NCBI GenBank assembly: GCA_026419785.1
Contig: JAODTK010005841.1
Span: 124,001-188,000 of the forward strand
Source of the DNA: Sclerodactyla briareus
Taxonomy: Eukaryota > Echinodermata > Holothuroidea > Dendrochirotida > Sclerodactylidae
Length of the DNA: 64,000 nt
Direction of reading: 5' to 3'
This document shows, piece by piece, positions 24,498 to 35,249 of this stretch. Numbering within the stretch: the first letter of the stretch is position 1; each line of letters starts with the position of its first letter. The notes beneath the pieces are model-generated. The model did not search any database. It saw nothing but the letters and a program-made list of their open reading frames with translations, and had not been told where the DNA came from. The position numbers and the translations under genes were made by a program.

Positions 24498-24579
24498 TCT
24501 AAGTAATAGTTGCAAATTTATTAATATTTTCATCTAGTGAGTATACGTAGGTAATGACCGGAAAGGGCACTGGCAAATC

Positions 24580-24624
24580 ATGATTTCCAAATTCAAAACT
24601 GCAGTACAACAGCAACAGCTACAG
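24580..24624 (+). CDS. Candidate first exon, golgin-like N-terminus
   Basis: ATG at 24580 opens exactly 15 codons, MISKFKTAVQQQQLQ, up to a strong donor (CAG then GTAAGG). The pattern, a hydrophobic-basic start followed by a glutamine-rich coiled-coil start, resembles N-termini of GRIP-domain golgins (GOLGA4 and GOLGA1 begin M-F-x-K-L-K). These tether vesicles at the trans-Golgi. I found no following exons, so this rests on 15 residues and a splice site. An ETS-like ACCGGAAA lies about 25 bp upstream. Confidence 0.3.
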
Positions 24625-25639
24625 GTAAGGTATTTGCTCTTCTTTTTTCGGTTCGCCATGTAAACAGTATTTTGTAGTGCGTTACTATAATTGGCAAAGT
24701 TAACAGAGCTGTCATTCTTGTTTATTACAACAAAATTTGTGGCGGTCTGAGTATCAGGCACTAGTCTAAGCCTAAGTCCTAGGTTATTTGGCTCCCTGTC
24801 AGCCTAACATGACTTGTACTGTTAGTAGCTAGGCCTACTGCACTGTGCAGACAAGGTATAGGCTACCACTGTGAGGCCTAATTGACCCAGTCGAGTTATC
24901 AACATAATTCAGGACACAAAGATTCCAACTTTGTACAGGAGTTGTACTTGTTTGACAAGCATGCAGTCCACTGAGTGCAGCTGTCGTTTGGTTTGTTGGA
25001 AGAGTGTTCCATGACTGTAGTGACCGTCACCCCAGTGGTTTTTAGCACGAACATCAAGATTTTACAAGCAAGGAGAGTATCGGTTCCGGGGGAACGAGGA
25101 CTAAAAAAATTGAGCAGAATATAACCGGAGAATGAGCGGCAAAGGACTAGTTGAACAAGGAGAATTTATACTTGACCATCGGACCATTTTTCTTGCGCGC
25201 TCCGCTTTTGCTTCTCGTTGCACAACAACTGCGGGCAAAGCCCCAAGGACCATGGTTCGAGGGTAATGGGATGAGGTCCCATCTACATATAGTGTACTTC
25301 TTCCAAAACGGTCCTATCTTCTACATTTCCTTCCTTAATATGTATTTAGTTAGCAAAAGCACTTGTTCTTTCCGTCCATCTGTATTTTTATTAGGCTAAG
25401 TTAGGATGGGATGTTTTATTGACTTTTTGTGAGATTACTCTGATAGGGCCGATATTAATATTTCGTGAACAATTCTCTGAGCAACTCTATAGTTTGTCTA
25501 TATCAAGATTTGCATTGACTTTGTATTTAGGGGATTCTGCGAATCCTCCCGAGATGTCAAAAGGCAATTTTTTTAATAGTGATTTGCCTTAGCGGTACAC
25601 TCAGTCTGTGCTTGTGCTACGATTACTGTGCTATGGCAG
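24625..25639. other. No gene seen between candidate exon and satellite B
   Basis: If the 24580 exon is real this would be its first intron. No further exon recognised. Confidence 0.3.
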
Positions 25640-26710
25640 TGGAAAATTTTAAGACAGCCCATATGACGAGTTGCCAGATATCGGCTTAACTTTATGCTGT
25701 TATCGGCCAAATTCATATGGCTTCATATAGACAAGATAAAGCTGGCCATATCTGGCCATATAAAACCATTTCTGGCTCATATGATTTATATCTGTTGTTG
25801 TTTGATGTACTTAATAGGGCCATATAAGTGTTATGTGGGCCATATAAAAGAGTGCAAATATTTAATGATACGTTCATTAAGTTATATATGCCCAAATCTG
25901 AACTCTGACCCAGCTATGGGTAGATATGGCCCATATGGACAAGATATGGGTTTTATCCAGTTAATCTGCCCAATTCTGAATAACCCATATATGGATTGTA
26001 TATGGCCAGATATGGATTGGCATATCTGGGCTATATCTGGATTTTATATTTGGCACATATCAATTTAACCTGCTTGTGTCACGATGTTACTGATATGGGC
26101 CATATAAAGTTTTTATAGGGCTAGATAAAGGGGTTGCCAGATATAACTTTAACTTTATCAAGTTTATTATCTGCCCAAATCTGACTATACCCATATATGG
26201 ATGTATAGGCCAGATATGCTTGGCATATCTGGGCTTAATCTGGATTTTATATCTGGACCATATCTGGCCCATATCATTTTTACTGCTTGTGTCGACCGAT
26301 TGTACGTGATATGGGCCATATAAAGTTTATAGGGTCAGATAAAAGGGGTTGCAAGATATAACTTGATACTTTCATCAAGTTATATCGGCCCAAATTTGAA
26401 TATTACCCATATGGTGTATATGGCCATAAATGGTGCAGATCCCATATCTGGTGAATATCTTGGATTTTATATCTGGACCATTTCTGGCCCATATCCAATT
26501 GGACCTGCTTGTGTATGATGTACTTTATCTGGGCCATATAAAGTTGTATATTATGGGCCATATAGAGGGGTTGCCAAATATAACCTGATACATTTATCAA
26601 GTATACTGCCCCACCCAAATCTGAATATAACCTATTATGGCGATATGGCAAGTATGGCTTGCCATATTTGGGCTATATATGGATTTTATATCTGGGCCTT
26701 ATCTGGATTT
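25640..26710. repeat. Satellite B, about 217 bp unit, four to five copies
   Basis: Tandem units anchored by GATATGGGCCATATAAAG (about 26091, 26309, 26526, with an earlier copy near 25815). Each unit contains CCCATATATGGAT, GGCATATCTGGGC, GGATTTTATATCTGG and CTGCTTGTGT. Shared words with satellite A suggest a common origin. No coding. Confidence 0.85.
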
Positions 26711-27179
26711 CATTAGGGATGGTATAACAATGTTGGTCTTAATGATGACAAATGTTAAAAGATTGTTAGTGCATAAATGGTAACAACTGCAAAGCCGGCT
26801 ACATTCATTAGACACAAAGTGCACACATGAAATAAAACATGCCTAACCTGTTAAATAGAGTGCTATTCAAAGAGTTTTTTTTTTACCTTGAGACAACTAA
26901 AATGGCCTAAAGTGACTTATTATTCATTAAGAGAAATGAATAACCTGTCAATCTATAAATAATTTCCCTTCCGTCACTGCTCATATTCCCCTGACTATTT
27001 TTGCTGGTTATATCCTATAGAGCACAATTCCTCAAACACCCTGCCATGTGCAATGACCACTCCATGTGTACTGACACTGAACTGGTTGAAGTTTTGGGTG
27101 CAATAGAAAACCCTCAAAAGAACCCATTAAAACTCATCCAACACCACTGTTTGTCGACTGACCACTGCCACTGGTTGAC

Positions 27180-27388
27180 CTCCTCCAAGGTTTTATGTAA
27201 ACTTCCCTCCTGGACTCTGTAGCGCCTCGTGTTTAGGAAATTGGGGAGTCCTGGACCTGGGAACTGGCTGTCTCTATAGTACAGGCTGACCTGCCTCATG
27301 GCGTCACCCATAACTGGAGTTGAATCTCTTGACCTCACGTAAACAAACGTTCCTCCCCATCCATAGCAGTTCTTTGTGACAGCTGGGT
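27180..27388 (-). CDS. Exon candidate with a VDE/lipocalin-like motif
   Basis: A pyrimidine-rich acceptor (TTTCTCTCCAAG) leads into 69 open codons ending at a GAG|GTCAAC donor; the frame stays open to a TGA near 27114. The peptide contains CYGWGGTFVYVRSRDSTP and then DSQFPGPGLPNFLNTRRYRV. The first block resembles the G-Y-G-G-x-V-V-Y-T-R-S strand of violaxanthin de-epoxidase and related lipocalin folds, where it forms part of the barrel. That link is from memory of the family and is weak. Neighbouring sequence is satellite and transposon, so no partner exons could be tied to it. Confidence 0.4.
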
Positions 27389-27506
27389 CTTGGAGAGAAA
27401 TTAAAAATATAGATGTCACATGATTTTGCTTAAAAATTTATGCTAAATTATAAAATATCTATGTTTCACTCCAATTAGAGACTGGATCGCCAATGGTAAC
27501 TAATCA

Positions 27507-27605
27507 CAGGGCGGCAATCCATGTAGGAGGGGGGGGGGAGGCGTCTCCCTCAATATTATGTTTGGGGACGCAATGCATTTTTTGCCCCCCCCCCCCCATA
27601 TTCGA
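27507..27605 (+). repeat. Terminal-inverted-repeat-like end, left
   Basis: It begins CAGGGCGGCAATCCATGT followed by a G run, ATGTTTGGGG-CGCAATGCATTTT and a C run. The same series appears inverted at 31290-31368. Such CAG-GGCGG-ATCC ends with G runs are typical of hAT-like elements. No flanking duplication is visible. Confidence 0.5.
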
Positions 27606-28560
27606 GACCGACTCCTATTCCGCTGAAACGAATTCACATATTCAACAGTCAACCGTTTTCAAACAAATACATAATGACCTGATGATCAAGTTGAATAATT
27701 TGCTGCTCCATTGTCGTCGCGTTAAAAAAAAATATGTACCGGTAGTGTGCAACACGGGCGGCGATTGTGTTGGCGGTTGGGGTGGCGGAACAAGATTAAG
27801 CCATCTAAGCGGAGCGCGCCACTACAGGTTTGGGCGCGTAGCGTACCAGAAAATTTTCGTTCTACACCGACCACTAACTGGCAGGAAACGCACTTTCCAT
27901 GCCGTTCTATGGACGTCAGCAGCATTCCCTACATCGACAAAAATTTTAATTTACAGGGAATGTTCCAAAAACTTATCGCTTAGGGATCAATTCCAAAGGT
28001 TTTGCGTTGGTGCTGCTGTGACATTTTGAATACGATGCAAAGTTAGGTTTCAGTCATGAAAGTCAGTCATGATCAATCGGAATGGGCAATCACCATCACT
28101 ACGTTCGCGCGAAGCGATTTTGCAGGATCCAATTGACCCACCGATCGACATTGCCTGACCCGATAGGGCAGGCCTGAGATTTTTTACTCAAAGATTACGG
28201 CCCCCTTTTTTATCTTTTTTGCGGACCACAGCGCATGGGAAACATTTCTACTTGGAGCCATACTGTACCAAAAGACTAATAACACAGAAGTAAAACTGCA
28301 ACTGCGCGCGAAGCGCGCGCGAATTTTACACTTTGGGCATTCCATCTAAAAGACGGATCTTTGGGTATATAACCTTGTCTTCAACCAAAAATTTATTCAT
28401 TTCTTTGCACGAAACTGTGGCGTTTCCTGGCCGAATCTTCCATTGCTATTTTATGGGGTTTCACCCGCACCGAGTGCATGCCCCCTAAATTTGCAGATAG
28501 AACAATATTCTGCAAAACTAAATCACAGTCTGTTTGGTGTAAACGTAGCCCCCGTCCCGC
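27606..28560. repeat. hAT-related interior sequence
   Basis: It has the same style as the 2 kb elements: GCGGAGCGCG and GGCGCGTAGCG palindromic pieces, AGAAAATTTTCG, CTGGCAGGAAACGCAC and a GCGCGCGAAGCGCGCGCG block at 28303-28321. It is probably a diverged relative, ending where copy B begins. Confidence 0.5.
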
Positions 28561-30628
28561 CATGGCGTGCCAGATTTTCCAGTGGGAGGGGGGGGGGGCG
28601 GCTGGGCTGGGGGGGGGGGGTCGAAAAATTTTCTAGGGGCGCCAGTGACTACTCTAAGGCGAGCGCCACCATTGGTTGGGCGCGTAGCGAACAAGAAAAT
28701 TTTGGAAAATGGGCCCCCTAGATGGCAGGAAATGGCAACTCTCCCTGACCATTTTAAGGAGTCATCCGTGGCATAGCAACCTTTCTGTAAGGAGGCGGTT
28801 GAATCAAAGCTTTCATGTTATGAGGATAAAATTTCCCAAATCTCAAAAGTTACCTAAATTTTATTGCAAAATCATAGACCGTAAGCCTACTGATCCCGAA
28901 ACTAGACTATTGCGCGCAGAGCTCGCAATTTTTCCCAACATTTAGGGGGCATTCAATCAAAATTTGGGCACTATTTGGGAAATATTTTGGGTATCCTTTC
29001 TATTTTTCACAAATCATCCCTGCTCTAATTTCTCCTATATTCGTTCCCCGAAATATGGTCTCACGAGTTCGCGCCCAGCGTACAAGGAAAATTTTCTGAT
29101 TTCTCACAAACCCCGCAGATGGCCGGAATCGGCACTTCCCTGAGTGTTCTTAATTACATGTACCCAGGATGTTCTAGGGGGTGTCTGAGAAAAATGTTGC
29201 TCTCTAGCGTCTGGACGGGCTCAAAGCAAAAAAAAAATTGAAAAAAAAAAAAATCCAAAAATTATTCAGTCTGGCCGTATGATCGGTGTCGTGATAAATG
29301 ACAAGTTCATCTACATAACATCCATTCACCATGCATGCTCAAGGTCATGCTGCACCCGTCTTTGTCCATTCTCTCGAATAATATTGAGTGCCGACGCAGT
29401 GGCGTCACCGACTTCTGGGGCACAAGGGGGGGGGCACAGACATTGACGGGGGCTCCAAATTATCAACGACGCGGAGCGCCACCATCGGTTGGCGCGGAGC
29501 GTTCCAGAAAATTTGGGTTTGCGAGCCCCCAGATTGCCGGAAATTACCGTTCCCGGGTGATTTAGGCTGCGGCAATTTCAAGCATACTAACGTCTCAAGC
29601 CGGGCAGTTTTGTTTTTTTACAAAAAAAAAGTCTTTAAATAAAAACTCCTATGGCCGGGTGCGCCCCCCCCTCTCAATCTCAACGTGAATATGCCCCCGG
29701 ACCGGATGACTAAGACTAAGGGTTTGCCCGTAACTTGGGAATTTCTTCGCCACCGAAGTACATTTGATCTTCTCTGGGCCCAGAAACTTAGACCCAATTT
29801 GGGAAAAATTTTTCCAAGTTGGAGAGAAAATTCTCCAAGGTTGTGTGAAAAGTTTTCCCAATGGCTGGTATTCGTTGTACCAGGCTAGAATGGGCTAGAA
29901 TGTGAACTGGGGCGTCAATCGATTGAAAGGTGAGGGGCGATTTCTCGGTTGGAAAGAAAATTTCATTGTCATAAAGCCTAGATCATCAGAAATTCCACGT
30001 GCGGAGCTTAGTTGCAACCATCTGGATGTGCCATAGCAGTTTGGTGGCATGAAAACTCTGATTTTCCTTTGACTCCTCTGCATACTCAGGTGGGGCGGTC
30101 ACGTTGGAACTGCAGCTGGGGGTCACGATGTACTTTCAATTCGAGACTACGCAACTCGAAAAGGCTATAAAGAATATCTCCGATTAATGTGTCAACGTAA
30201 CACGCGAATTTTTTTCGAGGTAAATTTTTCAATGTGGGTCGCATTCATACATCGAATGAAGGTGACCGAATAAGACATTTCATATGACATTGGGTCCACG
30301 TAATAGACTCACCGTCACCGCACGCTCGTGCACGGACAGATGCATGTTTTTTCTAGCAAGGCCTATAGGCCGTCCCAAATGTCGGGTTATGCCATTAGGG
30401 CCAGCGACACAATACTCTTGCGCGCGCAGCGCGCGAAAAAATTACACTTTGAGGCAAAATGTAAATTTATTATACCCTAAGTTATAAACTTGGTCGTTGA
30501 TGCACAAAATCTAAGCTAGGCCTATATACATTTTGTCAGCAGATTCCAGTGTGGGGGGGGGGCGACTGGGGGGCGGCCTTCAGGGGGGGGGCGTGCGCCC
30601 CCCACGCTCCCCCGTCGCTACGCCACTG
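28561..30628. mobile_element. hAT-like non-autonomous transposon, copy B
   Basis: It follows copy A (18065-20079) along its whole 2 kb in the same order, for example the TTTCCCAAATCTCAAAAGTT block (18278 and 28828) and the final GCTACGCCACTG. Differences are mostly small gaps plus substitutions. The left end (CATGGCGTG) is degraded and I see no clear target duplication. It sits inside a larger cluster of repeats. Confidence 0.65.
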
Positions 30629-30740
30629 CCCATCGCCCCAGCATCCTGCCCTTCAAAGACAACAAAGTTTACACTTTTGGGCATTACATCAAAAAATTCA
30701 GGCAATATTGGACTTCACTTTGGACAGCTTTTCTTCACTT

Positions 30741-31060
30741 GAATTTTTAATCATGTCTTTCTGACAACGCAATTAGTGCCGTTCCCTGGCTGCATTTTCG
30801 ATGCCGCAAACTGTGCCTTCATAGGATAAGTAGGTGCAAAGTGCAATCACGTTCAGCAAGTGGTCGCACCTATATAGATATATTAAAATCACAGTCCCGC
30901 CAGGTGGGAGAACTATCAGTCTCAACCCCCTTCACCTCAAGATAGCAATTTGTTTGACAACGTCCAACGAAGGAGAGACACGCAGAGCTGGTGAAAACGA
31001 TTGATGTACAACGGATAGGGATTGGAGGGAACCTTCTTTCATTGATAATTAAGAACAACC
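30741..31060 (-). repeat. Long inverted-repeat arm, left
   Basis: About 320 bp matches 32196-32545 in inverted orientation with many small gaps. Shared landmarks include ATCAATGAAAG, CGTTGGACGTTGTCAA, TATCTTGAGGTGA, CACCTGGCGG and GCATCGAAAATGC. No coding assigned. Confidence 0.65.
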
Positions 31061-31289
31061 CGAGTAGTAAATTCCAGGCATTTTTTGTTAAGGAACATCA
31101 AATGTCTGCAGAAGACACATCTTATGTCTGAACACTAGCGACGCATGAAATACCCGCGCGCAGCGCGCAAAAATTTCGAAATGGAGCAGCATATTTCACT
31201 TAACTGATCAGTCAGGTCCAGTAGGATTTGTTTGAACACGTTGTGTGGATACGCGGATTACAGTGGGGTGCGGGTGGGGGGGGGGGCAA

Positions 31290-31368
31290 AATGCATTGCG
31301 ACCCCCAACCCAAACATTGGGGGGGGGGAGGCCGTCCCCCCTGTCCCCCCATATGATCGCCGCCCTTG
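31290..31368 (-). repeat. Terminal-inverted-repeat-like end, right
   Basis: On the minus strand this reads CAAGGGCGGCGATCATATGG, G run, CAATGTTTGGG, GTCGCAATGCATTTTGC. It is an inverted match of 27507-27605. The pair could bound a 3.9 kb element that carries copy B as an insertion, or be two separate insertions. Confidence 0.5.
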
Positions 31369-31464
31369 GACTGTGCAAACATATAGGCCTAATGTGCCTT
31401 GTGCAGACGTATGTTCCTTGAGTCCTAACAGAGAAAGCATGAAATTGACTCTGGGCTGTTCTTA

Positions 31465-32195
31465 ATTAACCCCGCGGACACCGGAAGTGTCCGGGGATAT
31501 TATGGTTGTGGGTGTGTAGCCGCCGCCGTCCCAGGCTCCGCCGTCGCCGCCGGAAACTTTAGGCGTTAGCGCAATAACTATTTACACTATCCTATTGATC
31601 TGAAAATTGGTACACATGTCCGCCCTAGTAAATCTCGGGTGAGTTCGAAAGTGGGCATCGCTGCAATGCTGGGGGCCGCTAATTGCATAATTTACGCGAT
31701 ATTTCAAATTGGTGGATTCGAACGAAACTTGGTGGGTAGGGACTATAGTTGATCCCGAAAAATATGGAGGTCATTTCAAGGTCATTGCAGGTCAAATTTG
31801 CGAAATCTATGCGATTTTCCAAATTTTGTCAGATTCGAACGAAACTTGGTGGGTAGGGATTACAGTCGATTCCCGAAAAATGTGGAGGTCATTTCATGGT
31901 TATCGGAGGTCAAATTTGCGAAATCTATGCGATTTTCCAAATTTTGTCAGATTCGAACGAAACTTGGTGGATGGGGGCTACATTTGTTCCTCATCAAATT
32001 AGAAGTCACTTCAAAGCCATCGTGGGTCAAATTTGCATAATTCATGTGCCTATAGACTTCCATGGATTACAACAAAACTTGGTTGATGAGGTTTATCTTG
32101 GTTTCTGACCAAGATTATGGGGTGTTAGATACTTCTTCCCAATGATTGCTCAGAAGCGGGGATATACACGTGGGCGGTTTACCTTCCTACCCAGT
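31465..32195 (+). repeat. Dispersed repeat R3 with 119 bp internal tandem
   Basis: It starts with a GGACAC-CGGAA-GTGTCC palindrome (31476-31492) and runs through GCTCCGCCGTCGCCGCCGG to a three-copy tandem of about 119 bp (units at about 31714, 31833, 31952; TTCGAACGAAACTTGGTGGG). It ends near CCCAGTCTAGTT. Two other copies lie at 20145-20755 and 21635-22205. Confidence 0.7.
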
Positions 32196-32545
32196 CTAGT
32201 TATCAATGAAAGGAGGGTACTCCTTCAATCCCTATCGTTCGCATAAGACTGGCTTTACCAGCTTGGTGTGTTGCTCCTTCATTGGACGTTGTCAATTTCC
32301 TGATAGGAAACCAAACTATACAAATCGCTATCTTGAGGTGAGTGGGTTGAGGCGACGGGGGGTGGTCTACCACCTGGCGGATCTGTGATTTTTTTTAATT
32401 CACGGGTGCGACCACTTTTTGAAAGTTGGGTGCACGGTGCACATTCTATCATTATAAGGGCAGTAGGACACACGGTGCGGCATCGAAAATGCGGCCAGGG
32501 AACGCCGCAAATTGCGTTGTCAAAAAGACATGATTCCAGTGTCAG
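32196..32545 (+). repeat. Long inverted-repeat arm, right
   Basis: This is the inverted partner of 30741-31060. It abuts the LINE RT fragment at 32535-32545. The outer ends of both arms share AATCATGTCTTT on the outward strand, so the 1.8 kb between could be one element, but the interior is made of repeats also seen elsewhere. I see no target duplication. Confidence 0.6.
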
Positions 32546-33040
32546 TTTGTCGATGTCATTCGCGGACCTGAGATTGATGAATAATCGCCCTCCAAAGTTG
32601 AATGTACGAATGTAGTCTTCCATAGCATGATATTGAAAATGTCGGCGACGGAAGACAGCCCTGACGTACTGCCAGCTGTGGTACGGAACCATTCCCCCAC
32701 TGTGCTTTGAGTCAACAATGCAGTGGCTTCCATGAAGAGCTCCTTGATGATTTGAATCAGTTTTTGTCGCACATTGTACTAGTGCATCATGTCACACTCT
32801 GTCAAAATTTATCTAGAAATCGATGAAGGTATGGTATAGTCCTGTATACATATACCTTGTTGATGCTGACTATACATCTCACAGAGAACTCATCGCAGAC
32901 TGAATATCTGCTCAGTGGTACTTTGCCTGTTCTTCGGCGATGATCTCCCTTGTATGTGGTTTCAGCCTATTGAGGAACAATTTCAACAGATCGACTGACT
33001 GCCCGATAATGTTGACACTATTACGGTCGGTTTGCCTTTT
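32535..33040 (-). mobile_element. RTE-type LINE reverse transcriptase fragment, degenerate
   Basis: Minus-strand translation recovers consecutive reverse transcriptase blocks in shifting frames: LNRLKPHTREIIAEEQA, STTEQIFSLR, CEMYSQHQQG, YHTFIDF-INFDRV-HDAL (palm motif A), IIKELFMEATALL, GEWFRTTAG, then FGGRLFINLRSANDID. The usual catalytic FADD block reads SAND, so an active-site aspartate is changed to asparagine. Stops interrupt motif A. This is a dead copy of a non-LTR retrotransposon. It is cut off at 32535 by another repeat. Confidence 0.8.
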
Positions 33041-33049
33041 TTGGTAGGG

Positions 33050-34129
33050 GGGGGGGGGAGAGGGGGGGGGTTGAATATGAGTGACTGCGTCGATGGGCGG
33101 GGGTTGGCTACTTTCCAGTCAGCCAGATCTTGTTGCAGATGCTAGCTAGTGAGGATGTCTGTCATGCCCCCCCTCCCCTTGCTTGATCAGTTCCAGGGAG
33201 ATGTCGCAGAATGGGCAAGTCATCTTCGTTTAATAATTTCTTGCTTGTAACGTGCTTGGGTCCCACTTGTTCCTTGTGGTTGTATAATCGGATTATTTTC
33301 CTGTCCAACCTTTGGTAATAACCTCATATTTGGTTGTTCCTCCCTTGTTCTCGATGCTAGTGACTTGTTTGTTTGCTGCGTGAGTAGTCTTGTGTTAAGA
33401 CGTTGATATATTCTGATTTCCCGCTGGCATTATCCGGCACGCACAGCCATCATTACATTCCTGAAGTGCGCCACCATTTCTGTAGTCCGTCTACACTGTA
33501 TCAGAGTCCCCTATTACCAATAGAGGGCTCTGCACTGTATCAACGTCTTGTCCAATGTTGGAAGCGGACAACTACACTTACTTTGTACTTTGCGGTTTCC
33601 ACCTGAATCTTCCACGTGGGAGCTCAACTAGGGGGTCACTATAGGAGTGCTGTCATTAATTCGTATTGCTAAAATTTATGTAGGTACAAAATTTCCCTCT
33701 GATTATCTCATGAGTCTTGACATCAATAATTTCCTGGGGCAGTCCATTCCAAATTCCCATAGTACGCGGAAAAAAACGAATTACTAAAAGCTGTGATGTG
33801 ATTCGAGGCATTTCGAACACCACTGATAGAGAACCCCGCTTGAATATTTAGATTTTGTCGATGAATGGTTAGACCATTACAGCCTGTTACAATAATTAAG
33901 CGACATCGAGGATCTACCGATTAGCAGTTTGACAATTTAAACATGGCTAAAAATAATGTCTTTTGAAAATCTTTACAATTTGAACAAGACGTTGAATACA
34001 GAAGACCAATGGTGGGGCAGTGCAGGAATGTAAATTGCCGTAATCAACAGGCAGCCGAAAATTGGGAATATATCGACGTCTCAACACAAGACTACTGAGT
34101 GAGCTCCTCTGTTGTTGTCCTTGGCTCAA
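33050..34129. other. Interval between LINE fragments, nothing firm
   Basis: It holds G runs near 33048-33070 and about 1 kb with no recognisable RT or endonuclease motif. It could be the eroded linker of the LINE or an unrelated insertion. Confidence 0.3.
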
Positions 34130-34390
34130 GCTTTCTTCATTGTGCATTGTGCATTGTTTTTCTATCCATTCTTCTTTGGCCTCATTTATCTCTTTCCTGC
34201 TCTCTTTGACAATTGTTAAGTGAGGGGACTTTGAAATAGTAGGGTCTTTTGATTGATCTGTCCAGGTTTAAATTTGAGTCTCAAGTTCTTTGGCTTTATC
34301 TTCAGCCGAACTCTAAAGTTAATGAGCACCAGGCCATGGTCACTGCCCAAGTCTGCACCTGGATATGCTTTTATCTTGACCATATGATAA
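34130..34390 (-). mobile_element. LINE endonuclease end and linker fragment
   Basis: The minus strand encodes KAYPGADLGSDHGLVLINFR, the C-terminal active-site block (SDH) of the apurinic-type endonuclease of non-LTR retrotransposons. It is followed by KEINEAKEEWIEKQC, which matches the helical linker seen between endonuclease and RT in RTE-like elements. Same strand and order as the RT fragment at 33040, so the two are probably parts of one element separated by about 1.1 kb of lost or replaced sequence. Confidence 0.8.
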
Positions 34391-34618
34391 AATTGACTAA
34401 GTAGTAGGGTCGTTCGGGGTCCCCGGAGGCAATAAGGGGTGACAGAGTAATCAAGTATTGGTCAAATAAGGAGGAGGGGTTGAGAACCACTGCATTTAAC
34501 TAAGCAGAGGGATTGAGCACATCCAATCATGGTGCCTCTACCTTCAAGAGACGAGTGTGAAACACAAACATGGACACAACTATAACCACCAGGTCATCTC
34601 TTGAACTTCAGGTGAGGC

Positions 34619-34864
34619 CAGGCGTGTACCGAGAGTTTGTCTTGGGGAGGGGGGTTTCGAGGTCAGAAACCCAAGGGAAGTGGCCCTCATAAATGTCCTC
34701 ACCCTTCCTATGGCGAATAGTACAATATGAGCCCTAGACACGTGCTGCTGCGATATTTGCAAATAACAGCTGCAAAACCTCTACTGAACTGCAAAAAACT
34801 GTGTTGAAAAACTTATTTATCATTTGGGTCATGGGGGGTTCTGACCCCCCCAGTTGGCACGCCA
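34619..34864. mobile_element. hAT-like MITE with perfect target duplication
   Basis: The 246 bp element begins CAGGCGTG and ends GGCACGCCA, with inverted subterminal blocks (GAGGGGGGTTTCGAGGTCAG against CTGACCCCCCCAG). It is flanked by exact GGTGAGGC direct repeats (34611-34618 and 34865-34872; 9 of 9 if the preceding A is counted). An 8 bp duplication is the hAT hallmark. No coding capacity. Confidence 0.75.
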
Positions 34865-34872
34865 GGTGAGGC

Positions 34873-35249
34873 AAAAATAACAATAACGACAATGACAACA
34901 GAGCTGGTATTGTTGCCTTGGGGCCTTTATATTCTTATTTACAAACTTCATGCAGTTAGGTATTGCACCATGCCACGACAGACAAAATGCCAGTTTATAT
35001 CGTCTCACGGATATATGAAGAACAAACTTAAAATAAATAGACTGTAGGAATAAATGTACAACCTAAAAATGGAATTGACCAAATATGGTGCCCGGAAACT
35101 ACCCATATCACGGTACAAATAATTCATCCAACATTTTCAATTCCCCTGTAGGCAGAGCAGCTTGGTAGTATTACCTGACTATCCAATATATAATCGTTCC
35201 GAGATATGGTGGTTGCAGAAAGCAGGTAGTCTATCAGAGCAATAGTCGT
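34873..35249. other. No feature seen
   Basis: Unique-looking AT-rich sequence without frames of note. Confidence 0.3.

Noticed and set aside
30741-32545. Complete DNA transposon with long terminal inverted repeats
   Set aside because: Interior consists of repeats found elsewhere without these arms, and no target duplication or transposase is visible.
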